From the NCBI GenBank assembly GCA_963575745.1, contig CAUYUJ010015848.1:1-64000 (forward strand): a stretch of DNA of 64,000 nt. The letters run 5' to 3'. A model generated the notes under the pieces. That model saw nothing but the letters and a program-made list of their open reading frames with translations. It was not told where the DNA came from and did not search any database. The position numbers and the translations under genes were made by a program. This document shows, one piece after another, positions 40,346 to 51,489 of this stretch. Within the stretch, counting starts at the first letter, position 1; every line of letters starts with the position of its first letter. Source of the stretch: Prorocentrum cordatum. Its lineage: Eukaryota > Sar > Dinophyceae > Prorocentrales > Prorocentraceae.

Positions 40346-40799
40346 ACCTCGTCGAGCTCTTCGGCACCGATGAGCTAGAGGAAGGGCGGCGCGGGGTGGA
40401 GCCGGTACCTCGTAGAGCCTTTCGGCGCCGATGAGCGAGAGGAATTCCGGCGCGGGGTGTATAGTTGGCCCGCCCGGCCCGGGCGGAGAATGCGGTAACT
40501 TTGGGTCGGTCGGGCGAACCTTGTGAACGACTTGACAATTCGTTTTGAGTACCCGTATTTTTCTCACGTGTAGTGTTTTATGCCGCGCTCGCCCGTGAAA
40601 TTCCCAGGTATGTAGCTTCAGTATCACTATCAAAAGACGTGGGGAACCGACTTCGTATAAAACCGAAAAATGCATATTTCCAGTTATCAAGCTGGTGTGC
40701 AAGAAAGTTTCATCTTGTATTCTGAGCACTCATGCGCGTGTTGATGGCTCTACGAGGGTCTCGGCGGTAACCTGGTTAACGGTTACCGCCGGCTCCCAG
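40346..40799 (+). mobile_element. B 5' stub and complete B element (393 bp)
   Basis: A 60-bp stub (ACCTCGTCGAGCTCTTCGGC at 40,346) is interrupted at GGAGCCGGT. A complete B starts ACCTCGTAGAGCCTTTCGGC at 40,407 and has GGCTCTACGAGGG near 40,747. The hairpin GGCGGTAACC/GGTTACCGCC, with a stem two pairs longer than usual, ends CTCCCAG at 40,799. Confidence 0.8.
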
Positions 40800-40800
40800 T

Positions 40801-41243
40801 TGACGCAGCAACCGTTAAATGTGAGAAAGATATTGGTTATGATCTTGCTCAAGTTTTTTTTGGGTGAAGACAGCTAGCATGCACACAACTCTATAGACAT
40901 ATCTTATTCCGTTCTGGCAACATCCCCTGATATAGCTCGAACCACAAGCTCTCGCCACTGCGGATTAATGTTTGAGCTTGCTTCCTGCTCGCGTTAAATT
41001 TGCGAAACCATCCATCTTGAACATTTTATCCCTTCGGCCGACGCTCCACGTCATTGGACAGTAATATTGCAGCGACGGACCTGAGCATTTCACAGCTCGA
41101 CGCGGCATACCTTACCAAACGTGAGAAAACTATTGGTTCTTAGAACGTATTTTCAAATCTCTCACAATTTTTTTAAAAAGTTCCCAGGTTCACCTATTGT
41201 CCGTCCGGGCTGGGTGGGCCAACTAGCCCCACCCCGCGCCGGA
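40801..41243. other. Unassigned stretch ending in an inverted B 5' part
   Basis: 40,801-41,100 shows no repeat or gene I recognise. From about 41,110 the minus strand reads as a B body and 5' region (minus-strand TCCGGCGCGGGGTGGGGCTAG at its start, near 41,243), without the ACCTCGTAG tip. Confidence 0.5.
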
Positions 41244-41839
41244 ATGACTCGTAGAGCTTCGCTAAGAGCAAAGCGGCGAAGCTAGAGAGTAATACCTCGT
41301 AGAGCTCTTTGACATCGATGAGCTAGAGGACTTCTGGCGCGGGGTGAAGCTAGTTGGCCCGCCAGGCCCCGGTGGGTTTTTTGAAGATTTTGAGAGATTT
41401 GAATATTCGTTGTGAGAGCACCGATTTTTCTAACGTGGAATGGGTTGTGCCGCATCAGCCTCCCAAGTTCTCATGTCCGTAGCTGCAATATTACTGCCAG
41501 AAGACGTGGTGGAACCGTCGGCCGTGCGGATGCATTTTTCGAGAGACAATGGTCTCGCGCACGTAACTCAAGCAGGAAGCACATTACAGATCTCCAGTAT
41601 TGTCTGCTCCTGTAGGTTATGGCGCGTCGGCCTGTCGAATTAATTCCCAGGCCCGTAGCTCCAATGTTATTAGCGGAACACTTGGCGGAACAGACTTCGT
41701 ACAACACTAAGGAAGTAATTTTCGAATGTTTAAGCTGCTTTTGAAGCAAGTTCTTGTATTCTGAGCACTACTTTGCGTTTCAAGAGCTCTACGTGGGCCC
41801 CAGCGGTAACCTGGTTGACGGGTTACCGCCGGCTCCCAG
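41244..41839 (+). mobile_element. A 5' module and B element with duplicated middle
   Basis: A 50-bp A 5' module (GACTCGTAGAGCTTCGC to GAGAGTAA) is followed by a B from 41,294 (ACCTCGTAGAGCTCTTTGAC) to CTCCCAG at 41,839. At 546 bp it is about 150 bp too long, because the body segment with CCCGTAGCTNCAATNTTA is present twice (about 41,470 and 41,650). Confidence 0.75.
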
Positions 41840-42059
41840 TCCATGAACTAGAGGCATTCCGGCGCAGGGTGGAGCTAGTACCTCGTAGAGCTCTTCGGCA
41901 TCGATGAGCTAGGAGAATTCCGGCGCGGCATCGATGGCCTGTGCCGAATTGCTTCGCGACGAAGAAACACGCCCACGCAGGACCTCGAGATGACTCCAAG
42001 AGCGCCTTTTGCAGTCTGTCGGAAAGGACGATTTCGATCAGGACCTCCTCAAGCAAATG
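41840..42059 (+). mobile_element. Two B 5' stubs running into the minisatellite
   Basis: ATGAACTAGAGGCATTCCGG is a stub without its tip. ACCTCGTAGAGCTCTTCGGC at 41,880 starts a second, which is lost after GGCGCGGCATCGATGG. About 100 bases of unassigned sequence follow. Confidence 0.6.
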
Positions 42060-43885
42060 GGAGCTCGACAAACCAAACCAGATAACCGCAAGCCGCGCAC
42101 GAACACGGCTGACCATAGGAACGCGGCAGGCCACAGGAGCACGGCAGACCGCGCAGGAGCACGGCAAACCGCGCAGGGGCACGGCACACCGCGCAGGAGT
42201 GCGGCTCACCACGCAGGAGACGGGCAAAGTAAACAGGAGCACGGCAGAACACAAAAGCACGGATGACCACAGACTGCGGCATGTTTTTCGGAGCACGCCG
42301 GACCGCGCAGGAGCACGGCAAACCACGCAGGAACACGGCAGACCACTCAGGAGCACGTCGGAGCACCCATGAGCACGGCACACCACGCAGGAACTCGGCA
42401 GACAAATAAGAAACACGGCGAACCGAACAGGAACACGGCAGACCACGCAGGAACATGGCAGACCGAAGAAGAACATGGCAGACCACACAGGAACACGGAA
42501 GACCGCGCAGGAGCACGGCAAACCACGCAGGAACACGGCAGACCACGCACAGTCGCAGGTGCGCGGCAGACCGCGCAGCAGCACGGCAGACCACAAGATC
42601 ACGGCATTTCACACCCCGCAACCACGCAGGAAACGCGGCAGACCACGCAGGGGCACGGCTGACGACAGGAGCACGGCAGAGCCTAGAAGTGTGGCTGATC
42701 CCTCGAAGCAGTGCATGCTTCAGGTTCGCGCATGCACATGGCGGACCGCGGTAGCACAGCTGACCACATGAGCATGGTAGATCACGCAGGAACACGGCAG
42801 ACCACAGGAGCACGGCTGACCACACAGGAGCACGGCAGGCCACACAGGAGCACGGCAGACCGTGCAGGAACACGGCAGATCACGCATGTGCGCGGCAGAC
42901 CACGCAGGAACACGGCAGACCACGCAGCAGCACGGCAGCTCACGCAGGAGCATGTCAGGCCATGCAGGAGCACGGCAAACCAAACTGGAGCACGGCTGAC
43001 CGCGCAGGAGTACGGCAGACCATAGGAGCGCGGCAGCCCACAAAAGCACGGCAGACCACGCAGGAACGCGGCACACCGCACAGGAACACGGCAGACCACA
43101 GGATCATGGCAGATAACGGAGGAGCACGGCGGAACACACGGGAACAGGGTTGACCCCACAGGAGCACGGAAAACCACACAGGAGCACGGTCAACCACGCA
43201 GGAGCACGGCAGACAACACAGGAACAGTGCACATCATAGGAACACGGCAAACCACAGGAACACCCCAGACCCCGCAAGAACACGGCATATTACACAGGAA
43301 CGCGCCAGACTGCACAGGAGCACGGCAGACCACGGCAGAAACGCTGCAAATCACACAGGAGCACGGCAGACCACAAGATCATGGCAGATCACGGAGGAGC
43401 ACGGCGGAACACACAGGAACAAGGCTGACCCCACAGGAGCACTGAAGATCACGCAGGAACACGGTCAACCACGCAGGAGCACGGCAGACAACACAGGAAC
43501 ACTGCACGTCATAGGAACACGGCAGACCACAGGAATACCGCAGACCCCGCAGGAACATTTCAAAATACACAGGAGCGCGGCAGACTGCACAGGAGCACGG
43601 CAGACCACGGCAGAAGCGCTGCAAATCACACAGGAGCACTGCAGACCGCAGGAGCACGGCAGACCCCACACGAGCACGGCAGACCACACATGAACACGGC
43701 AGACCTCACAGGAACACGGCAGACCCCGCAGGAGCACGGCATACCACAGGGGCACGGCTTACCCCACAGGAAGACGGCTGACCCCACAGGGGCACGGCTG
43801 ACCCCACAGGAGCACGGCAGACCACACAAGAGCACGGCAGACCAGAGGAACACGGCATATGCATATTACAGGAACACGGCAGCCC
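42060..43885. repeat. 20-bp minisatellite, about 1.8 kb
   Basis: About 90 degenerate copies of a 20-bp unit, AGGAGCACGGCAGACCACGC. The unit contains no stop in any plus frame and few in the minus frames, so long frames appear on both strands (for example TTQEHGRPRRSTADHAG on plus, and LLRGLPCSCVVCRAPA on minus). They are products of the repeat. A block of about 275 bp starting GATCATGGCAGAT is itself duplicated (43,102 and 43,377). Confidence 0.9.
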
Positions 43886-43909
43886 AACATGATAAGGTGC
43901 CAGCGGTTT

Positions 43910-44470
43910 AGTTGGTCGGTTGGGCTTCGCTATCGAGTTTTATGACGTTCTCAAAATCTCAAAAGGACATTCTCAGACAAGCTTCAGAGAAAAACTACGC
44001 TTCTCTTGCCTGGTGAGGTTTCGGTGACGTCCGTTTCGCTCGAGACATCCTCGAACAAATTGCCCTGGAAGGGGCCCCGAACCAGCATTATCTTGGAATC
44101 GCCCCCAGAGGGCTTCAAAACGGCCCCAGAGAGCCCCCGAAGGTCTCCCAGGGGATCACCAAAGCGCTTCAATAGGCCCCCAAGAGGCCCCCACGAGCCG
44201 CCCAGAGGTCCACAAGAGTGCCCGAAGAGGCCTCGGGACTGCCCAAGAGGGCCCCAAGACGGCCCAGACAGTACAAGATGGCGCCAAGTTGGCCTGAGAG
44301 AGTCCCTATCGAACCCTGAAACATGCCCAGACAACCCAAGAAGACACCAGTAGTCCCCAAGATGACCCCGACAGGCCCCAAAGAGCCCCCCAGGATGCCC
44401 CAACAGCCTCCCAGGATAGCTCCAGACGGCCTAAACAGCCCTGAGGGTAGCCTCAAAGATCACGAGGAGC
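43910..44470. repeat. Degenerate GGCCCC-rich repeat (CCCAAGANGGCCCC)
   Basis: From about 44,060 a loose unit of about 25-35 bp built on GGCCCCNAGAGNCCCCC repeats until 44,460. One frame reads collagen-like Pro/Gly/Arg. The same repeat in the opposite orientation follows the GAT arrays at 46.6 and 57.7 kb. No gene is seen. Confidence 0.65.
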
Positions 44471-44494
44471 CCTCTCTTCTTCGACATCGTCTTC

Positions 44495-45120
44495 ATCGGG
44501 CTGCTTACCGTCCTTTTTCATCGTCGTCGTCGTCCTTTTTCTTCTTCTCCTCCTCCACCGGTTCGTTCCTTCTCATACTCGTCTTCCTCCATGACTTCCT
44601 CGTCCTCGCGCCTGTCTTCCTTCTCATTGTCCTTCTGCCCCCCACGTGTCCTCCCCGTCATCCTCGCTGACATTCTCGACATCCGCCGCCTCGTCGGCAC
44701 CATCATTCTTTTCTTCTTATCCTCCCTACGAGCCCACTGCACTGGACAAAATCGGCGCTTCCCGTTCTTGTCCGATCAGGTTTCACGAGAACGGTGCCAT
44801 CAGAACTGTGTTCCAGTGCCTGTTGCCGCATGTGCTGGTCCATCTAGTTTGAGTGTTCTTTTCGGAGGACCGGTATGCTTTTCGAAGCACGCGGCCGAAC
44901 GTGGAGTTACGTTCGTTCGTATAGTGAATCGCAAATGAGACGCCTGCTGTCACGAGATCCGCCTCACCAGCAGCCGAGTGTGCTGTCGCGGAGTTGGGCA
45001 GCAGATTGTGGGCCTACCGCAGCTGTACTTGTGCTGGGGAGGCCTTGCGGCCAGTTCCGCCGAGCCTGAAGTGGGAGCAAGAGGCCCTGGGAAGGCCGCA
45101 AAGGAACCGAACATCGCACA
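44495..45120. other. Pyrimidine-rich tract and unassigned sequence
   Basis: 44,500-44,720 is rich in TCGTCGTCC and TTCTTCTCCTCC runs on the plus strand. 44,720-45,120 has no repeat and only short frames. Nothing is recognised. Confidence 0.4.
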
Positions 45121-45855
45121 AAAACAAGTCCACGGAAAAGGATGAGGATGATGCTGATGAAGATGATGCTGATGACGATGATGATGATGACGATGATGCT
45201 GATGAGGAGGATGAGGATAAGGAGGAGGAAGATGAGGATGATTGATGAGGATGAGGATAAAGATGAAGATGATGGGGACGATGATGATGATTATGATGAT
45301 GATGATGCTGATTCTGGTGCTGCTGATGATGATGTTAATGCTGATGAGGATGAAACTGATGATGATGATCATGCTGCTGCTGCTGCTGATGATCATGATT
45401 ACGACAGTGATTTGGATAATGCTGTTGAGACGTATGACGATGATGATTATGATGATGCTGCTGCTGATGATGATTATTACGCTGCAGCTGCCAATGATGA
45501 TGACGCTGCTGATGCTGATGATGCTGATGATGATGCTGCTGCTGATGATGATGATGGTGAAGATGATGATGATGATGAGGATGATGATGACTATGATGAC
45601 GATGACGATGATGATGATGATGATGATGGTGATGGTGATGGTGATTATGATGCTGATGATGCTGATGATGATGACGATGATTACGATGATGATAATTCTA
45701 ATGATAATGATGATGACGATGATGATGACGATGATGATGACGATGATGATGATGATGATGATGAATCTGATGATGACGATGATGATGGTGATGATGATGA
45801 TGCTGCGGATGATGCTGGTGGTTGTGGTGGTGGTTTGGTGGTGGTGGTGATTATA

Positions 45856-45897
<42 letters not shown>

Positions 45898-46224
45898 GTG
45901 GTGGTGACGATGTTGTTAGTGATGATGATACTAGTGATGGTGATGACTACGATGCTGATGATGATGACGATGATGCAAATGCTGATGCTGATGATGCTGC
46001 TGATGATGATGCTGGTGATGATGATGGTGGTGACGATGATGCGGATGATCATGACGATGATGATGCTGCTGATGCTGTTGCTGATGATGATGATGATGAT
46101 GATGATGCTGATGTTGATGCTGCTGCTGCTGATGATGATGATGATGACGGTGATGACGATGATAATGGATGATGATGATGATGCTGCTGGTGCTGCTGCT
46201 GCTGCTGATGATGATGATGATGGC

Positions 46225-46267
<43 letters not shown>

Positions 46268-46404
46268 CTGATGAGGTTGATGATGATGCTGCTGCTGATG
46301 ATGATGCTGCTGTTGATGATGCTGTTGATGATAATCATGTTGATGATGATGCTGATGAGGTTGATGAGGTTGTTGATGATGATGATGATGAATCTGATGA
46401 TGAC

Positions 46405-46444
<40 letters not shown>

Positions 46445-46460
46445 CTGCTGCTGCTGATGC

Positions 46461-46496
<36 letters not shown>

Positions 46497-46517
46497 CGAT
46501 GACGACGACGGCGACGC

Positions 46518-46609
<92 letters not shown>

Positions 46610-46617
46610 CCGTCTTA
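45121..46617. repeat. GAT/GCT trinucleotide array, about 1.5 kb
   Basis: Imperfect GATGATGCTGATGAC repeats run almost without break. Reading frames give poly-Asp/Ala, poly-Met and, on the other strand, poly-Ser or poly-His/Gln or poly-Ile, and the 502-codon open frame is an artefact of this. The last about 100 bases are nearly pure (GAT)n. Confidence 0.95.
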
Positions 46618-48209
46618 AAGGTCCATGTGGCTGTCATGGGGCCGTCTTAGGGGGCCTCTTGGGCCTGCGTTTTTTTGTATTTGGGCGTTTCGGAGCGGTG
46701 GGGTGACGCGGGTGGCCCCGTGGGCGCAGCTTTTACGGGTTGTCTCCGACGTATGGCAAGTTTCCTGTGGGGTTGCTTCGAACACAGGGTACCCGGCGGC
46801 GGCGCTCTTGGGCACACTTTGTCCGATCAAAGCATGTGCAGGCCCTTTTGGGAGGCACGTCCTTTGCGTCGGCAGCTTCTGTCCATCAACCTTTAGTGGT
46901 CCTGCGAATCTGTTCCGAAGGCGGGGGGTTCTTCTCTGGCGCGCCTGGCTGTTGTACCAGTTGGGGCGGTCTGGTTGCTGCCGGGATTGAAAGTGAAGCC
47001 GTGCGTGCATACGTCAGCGCTGTGGTTTGGAGTGGGTGTCTGGCGACCATATTGTGCGACCATGCTGGCCTTTTGTTTCACCGTTTTGTTTTCGCCTCGC
47101 TGCGATACATTCACGTGATGCAAGCTTTGTGGGTTAACGCCTTGTGCTCGCACGGGTCCGTTGGACGCAAAGCCTCGTGGCAGACGGCCAGCATTTGTGT
47201 GCGAGAGGGTGCAGGACCAGGGGCTCCATCACTCACCGGGGAAGTCAGTGGTGCGAACCACCTAAGTTGCGCGCAGACAATGCTCCAGACTTTTTCACAG
47301 GTGGAAATGCCGTTGCCAGGTGTGGCCCTTGGGCGTGAGGCGTATGCGGTCTCTGTTGCCGCCTTGCTGTTGCAAACGCGATTGAGTCTCCTTCATTTTA
47401 GGGTTACACGCTGTTCGTTGTGTCACAGACTGTCGGGGAGGCATCTTCGTCGGCGTGTCAAACGTGTTGGGAGGTATCCTCGCAACGAAGGGGTGTTGTC
47501 ATGCACGCATTTCAATTCGGGAATCAGTGCTGCCGAAATAATGAGCAGAGAGGCTGTCGTGCTCGTGTGTGCTACTCGTTTCCGCGGGCATGGGCTTTGT
47601 CGTCATTCACAGGTGTCCTGGTGCGTCGGCGCTTCGACAGGGGGCGTCAGTCAGGGCCAGGGGACCGGCGCGGGCGATGAGCTGCTGGCGATGCGACCCT
47701 GGGGGGCGGAACGCCAACTAGTGGATACGGCCCTGGACGAGCGATGCGTGAAGCAGTGTTGGACGTCTTTTTGTGCATACTCTTTTGCGCTCCGCTGTCT
47801 TGATCCTCCTTCACCTGTTTCCTCCTTTCCGTTCTCCGTGAGTGGCCGTTCAAGGTATACATGCAAGCATTTGGTGGGGATTGAGGGGCAGGTTCTTCCG
47901 AAAGGCAGTGGTTTCAACCAGTTCGTGGCAGCCTTCGGCAGAGGAGGGACAGGACTCGGTAATGGCTCCCCTGTGGCCAGCTCGATGAGCAGTGGGCACA
48001 GCGAACGCTTGTCTGGTGGGGTGGCCAGGGGTGCGGAGACAGAATGTGTTGCAGCGTGTTATTTGTGGCGCTTGGCTTTTTTGTCATGTACGTTACGCGG
48101 CATGCAAACATTCGCTTGTCGCGCTCGCGTCATGTCATGTGAACTGTATTTGGTGTCGTTCTGCATCGATGTGTGTGAGAGCTTTGCAAGGAAGTGCGTG
48201 TTTGCGTGA
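46618..48209 (+). other. Long open frame of unknown status
   Basis: After a short GGCCCC-type stretch (46,620-46,680) a plus frame stays open from 46,740 to 48,209 (489 codons). It has no repeats, no hydrophobic pattern of a membrane protein and no motif I know. It is rich in Cys, Ser, Gly and Arg with a scattered composition, as expected of GC-rich non-coding sequence. Its last third is also open on the minus strand in places. A spliced or single-exon gene is possible, but nothing beyond length supports it. Confidence 0.2.
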
Positions 48210-48214
48210 TACGC

Positions 48215-48530
48215 AGATCCTAATTTGGATGCGGCGCGGGCCGAACCAGTCCTAGTTAGGGCGTTTGCACGCGAGCTTATTTTGGATGCGGCGCGGACCA
48301 AACCAATGTTCTTTCTTGCGTTCGCACGCGAGCCTAGTTCGGATGCGGCGAATTCCAAAGTCGGTCCTCGCTCGGACGAGCGGGCGCGATCCTCGTTTGG
48401 ATGCGGCGCAGGCCCAAGATAAGGTGCTCTGTCGGACGACGCGCGATCCTAGTCTGGATACGGTGCGGGCCAGACGGGTCCCTGATCGGACGAATGCACT
48501 CGAACCAGTTGCGGATGCGGTGCGTGCTGC
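48215..48530. repeat. 57-bp minisatellite, six units
   Basis: The core GGATGCGGCGCGGGCC recurs at 48,227, 48,284, 48,341, 48,399, 48,456 and 48,513, spaced 57, 57, 58, 57 and 57 bp. A second core TTCGCACGCGAGCCTAGTT lies in between. Fifty-seven bases equal 19 codons, so a frame through it would repeat a 19-residue unit (LDAARAEPVLVRAFAREL). No start, stop or flanking context supports a protein. Confidence 0.8.
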
Positions 48531-49110
48531 AGGAGGTCATGGTGCGGGCAAACATTCGCTTGGCAAAACGCCAAGGAGCATTCTTTCGCTTCGGCGCAGG
48601 CGGCCGCTGAATGTTATCGTGGTCATGACGTCGGCGGTCCCATGGCATATTCGGTGCTGAAGCCTTGGGGTGCACGCGCCACCAATCCGAGATGCCCGTG
48701 CCAAGTACCGGCGTCGTGCCATGACGCGCGCAGGCAGGCGGCGGCGCGGCTACTGCTCGCGCAGGCAGCAGCTGCATGCAATGGGGGTACCCGGGAATGC
48801 AAGCGATTGAAGGAATATCAAGTCGTTCAAAGCAGATCACAATAGGTGAGTCAAATTTTAGACGTTTCGCGTAATCCCAGCTTTCCATACAGAACCGATG
48901 CCCAGGCTAGTCGCCCTGATCAGGGAGGGGTGTGGAGGAGTATGCCGTGGAGTACAGGGCCGGGGAAGCCGCCGCACCCCAAGATGGTGAGGATGGAGGA
49001 GGAATCGGAGGAGGAGGATAAGGAGGGGTAGGGGGAGGGAAAGGGGGAGGAGGGAGGAGGGAGGAGGAGGAACAGGCCGATAAGGAAGAGAAGGAAGAGG
49101 GAGAAGATGG
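48531..49110. other. Unassigned sequence and purine-rich tract
   Basis: 48,531-48,960 has no recognised feature. 48,980-49,110 is a GGA/GAGGAG-rich tract leading into the next GAT array. Confidence 0.4.
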
Positions 49111-49119
49111 GGAGGATAA

Positions 49120-49790
<671 letters not shown>

Positions 49791-49799
49791 TGCGACTCC

Positions 49800-50460
49800 A
49801 CCTGCTGACCTGGCTCGGTTGGGGTTCGCCCGACTGCCTTGTCCGGGTAGGTCGTGCCGGCCGTCCGCCCCAGGCGACGGTCGTGCGTGCTTGCGCCGAC
49901 CGCTGCGCTCCTCACAGCAGGCGGCGCGGGCAGTCGCCCCGACTGCCCTTCCCCGCTGGCGGGATCGTGCCCGCTTGCGGGGCGCTGCCGCGCGCCTCGA
50001 CTCTTCTGCGCTCTCCTGGGAAGGCCCCTCGTTCGTTCGAGGGTGGCGCTGGCTCGCGGCCCCATCCCGTAGGCTTGGTGGACAATGTTGCCTGCCTCTT
50101 CTTCGCCACTGCCAAAGCAAACCTCTCTTCCTTCCTCTCGCGGAGGCTCTTCTTCGAGGAAGCCGTGCACCGTAGCGCAGTGTCAGCTCTTGCCTCGGCC
50201 GCAGAACGCTCTGCGCCAAAGCTGCCTGACTGCGACGACCGCCTGAGTCAGCCCCCCCGCGGCGCAAACAGAAGGCCATTCCTCGTGCGATCTGTTCCGC
50301 CGGTGGGCCCAGCCGTTCCTCGCGCGACCAACGTCGATGGCGCTCTCCTGGTTTCAGGAAGCGGGTTTAATGGCGCGACGACAACTGCGCTCGGGGCGGG
50401 GGGGGTCGGAGTGGGCGGACCTTTCCAAGCCCCGCTCCCTGCCTCCCGCGTGCTCCCACA
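49800..50460. other. GC-rich unassigned sequence
   Basis: High GC, with overlapping open frames on both strands (for example 49,883-50,734 plus). None has a recognisable motif, and the simultaneous openness of several frames argues against a gene. Confidence 0.3.
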
Positions 50461-51489
50461 GTGGCTCGACGCTGCGGCCTGGCGGGGGTCCTGCATCAGG
50501 ACCCAGCTTCCGCGCAGTTGTCGGCTGGCGCGGGTTTGTGCGCTGCCGCCGCCGCGTCTCTGCCGAGCGCGCTGTGCGGGTTGCTGCCAATCTGCCCTGT
50601 TTGCGCGCTGCCTTCTCTGGCCGTCCGGCAGGTGGGGCCCCATCCAGGTCTGGCGATCGCGTGGCGCCTTCGTTCCGTCCGCGCCCCGCTGCCGCTGCGG
50701 ATGGGCGTGCGGGCCCGCCCCCGGGCGTCGCTAGCACGGAGGCGGGTGCTCGGATGCCGCCGCGACCGACGAGCTCCGCTGCTTGAAAATGGGAGTTCGG
50801 GCTGTGCCACCCTTGCGGGACACGGCCCGTTCTCGTTCCTGCGGACCCTGCCCCCGCCGCCAGGCGAACCAGCGCCGAGCGGTGCCGCCCGTTCTAGTCG
50901 TCGCGACATCTCTCAGTCGCTCTCGTCAGGCGGGGCCTCTTCGGGATCCTCGGGTGCCCCGTGGCGCCACGAGGCGGCGGTGGCGACAAAGCCAATAGCC
51001 GATGCCGCTGTTTCTGGGGCGGCTTTCGGTGCGGCAGCCCGCCAGGTCTTTCCTACGTCTGCCCTTGCCGCCGCGCCTGGCGATCACGAAAAAGAGGCCG
51101 TTTGGAGCATGTCCGCTGCGGATGTTGCGCCCGCAGTCGTTCCTGGCGGGTCCCCACCGCTGTTCCACCACGACGGACGGGTGAGGCCGCCGCCGGGCCT
51201 CGCCGACTAAGAGGCCGGAGTTCCTGCGACCCCTGCGCTCTTTTGTCGTGGGGGTGGTCCCGCCTCACTCTGGGCGGACGGTGCCTGTGACCTTGTCCGG
51301 TTTGGTCGATCTGGTGGGCTTTCGGTGCCTACTGACCTCGCCGGTGCTGTCGGCCTGCCAGTCGCCAGAAAACCGTCGTCACGTACGGGCGCTCGCGACG
51401 TGTTGCAGTCGCTCGGGCTACTCGGGGATCCTTCCTCGTCGCTGCTTGCCCCGCCGCGACACATGGGGACAGACGCGATCCGCCGCTGA
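50461..51489 (+). pseudogene. Ala/Gly/Ser/Pro-rich frame with one stop, unknown
   Basis: The frame from ATG 50,461 ends at TAA 51,208 (249 codons). It then continues open in the same phase for 92 further codons to TGA 51,489, with similar composition (RTGARDVLQSLGLLGDPSSS). The segment 50,880-51,210 looks the most protein-like (SSGGASSGSSGAPWRHEAAV, VWSMSAADVAPAVVPGG). This could be a decayed gag/ORF1-like or low-complexity protein, or chance. No family is recognised. Confidence 0.25.

Noticed and set aside
42060-43885. CRISPR-like array (regular 20-bp repeats)
   Set aside because: There are no unique spacers. Units abut directly and are degenerate, which is a minisatellite.
45142-46650. Open frame of 502 codons, mainly Asp, Ala and Met
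   Set aside because: It is the translation of an imperfect GAT/GCT array, which lacks stops in two of three frames. It has no non-repetitive domain.
46740-48209. 489-codon frame as a confident gene
   Set aside because: No motif, domain or repeat-free conservation signal can be seen. Reported only as an open frame of unknown status.
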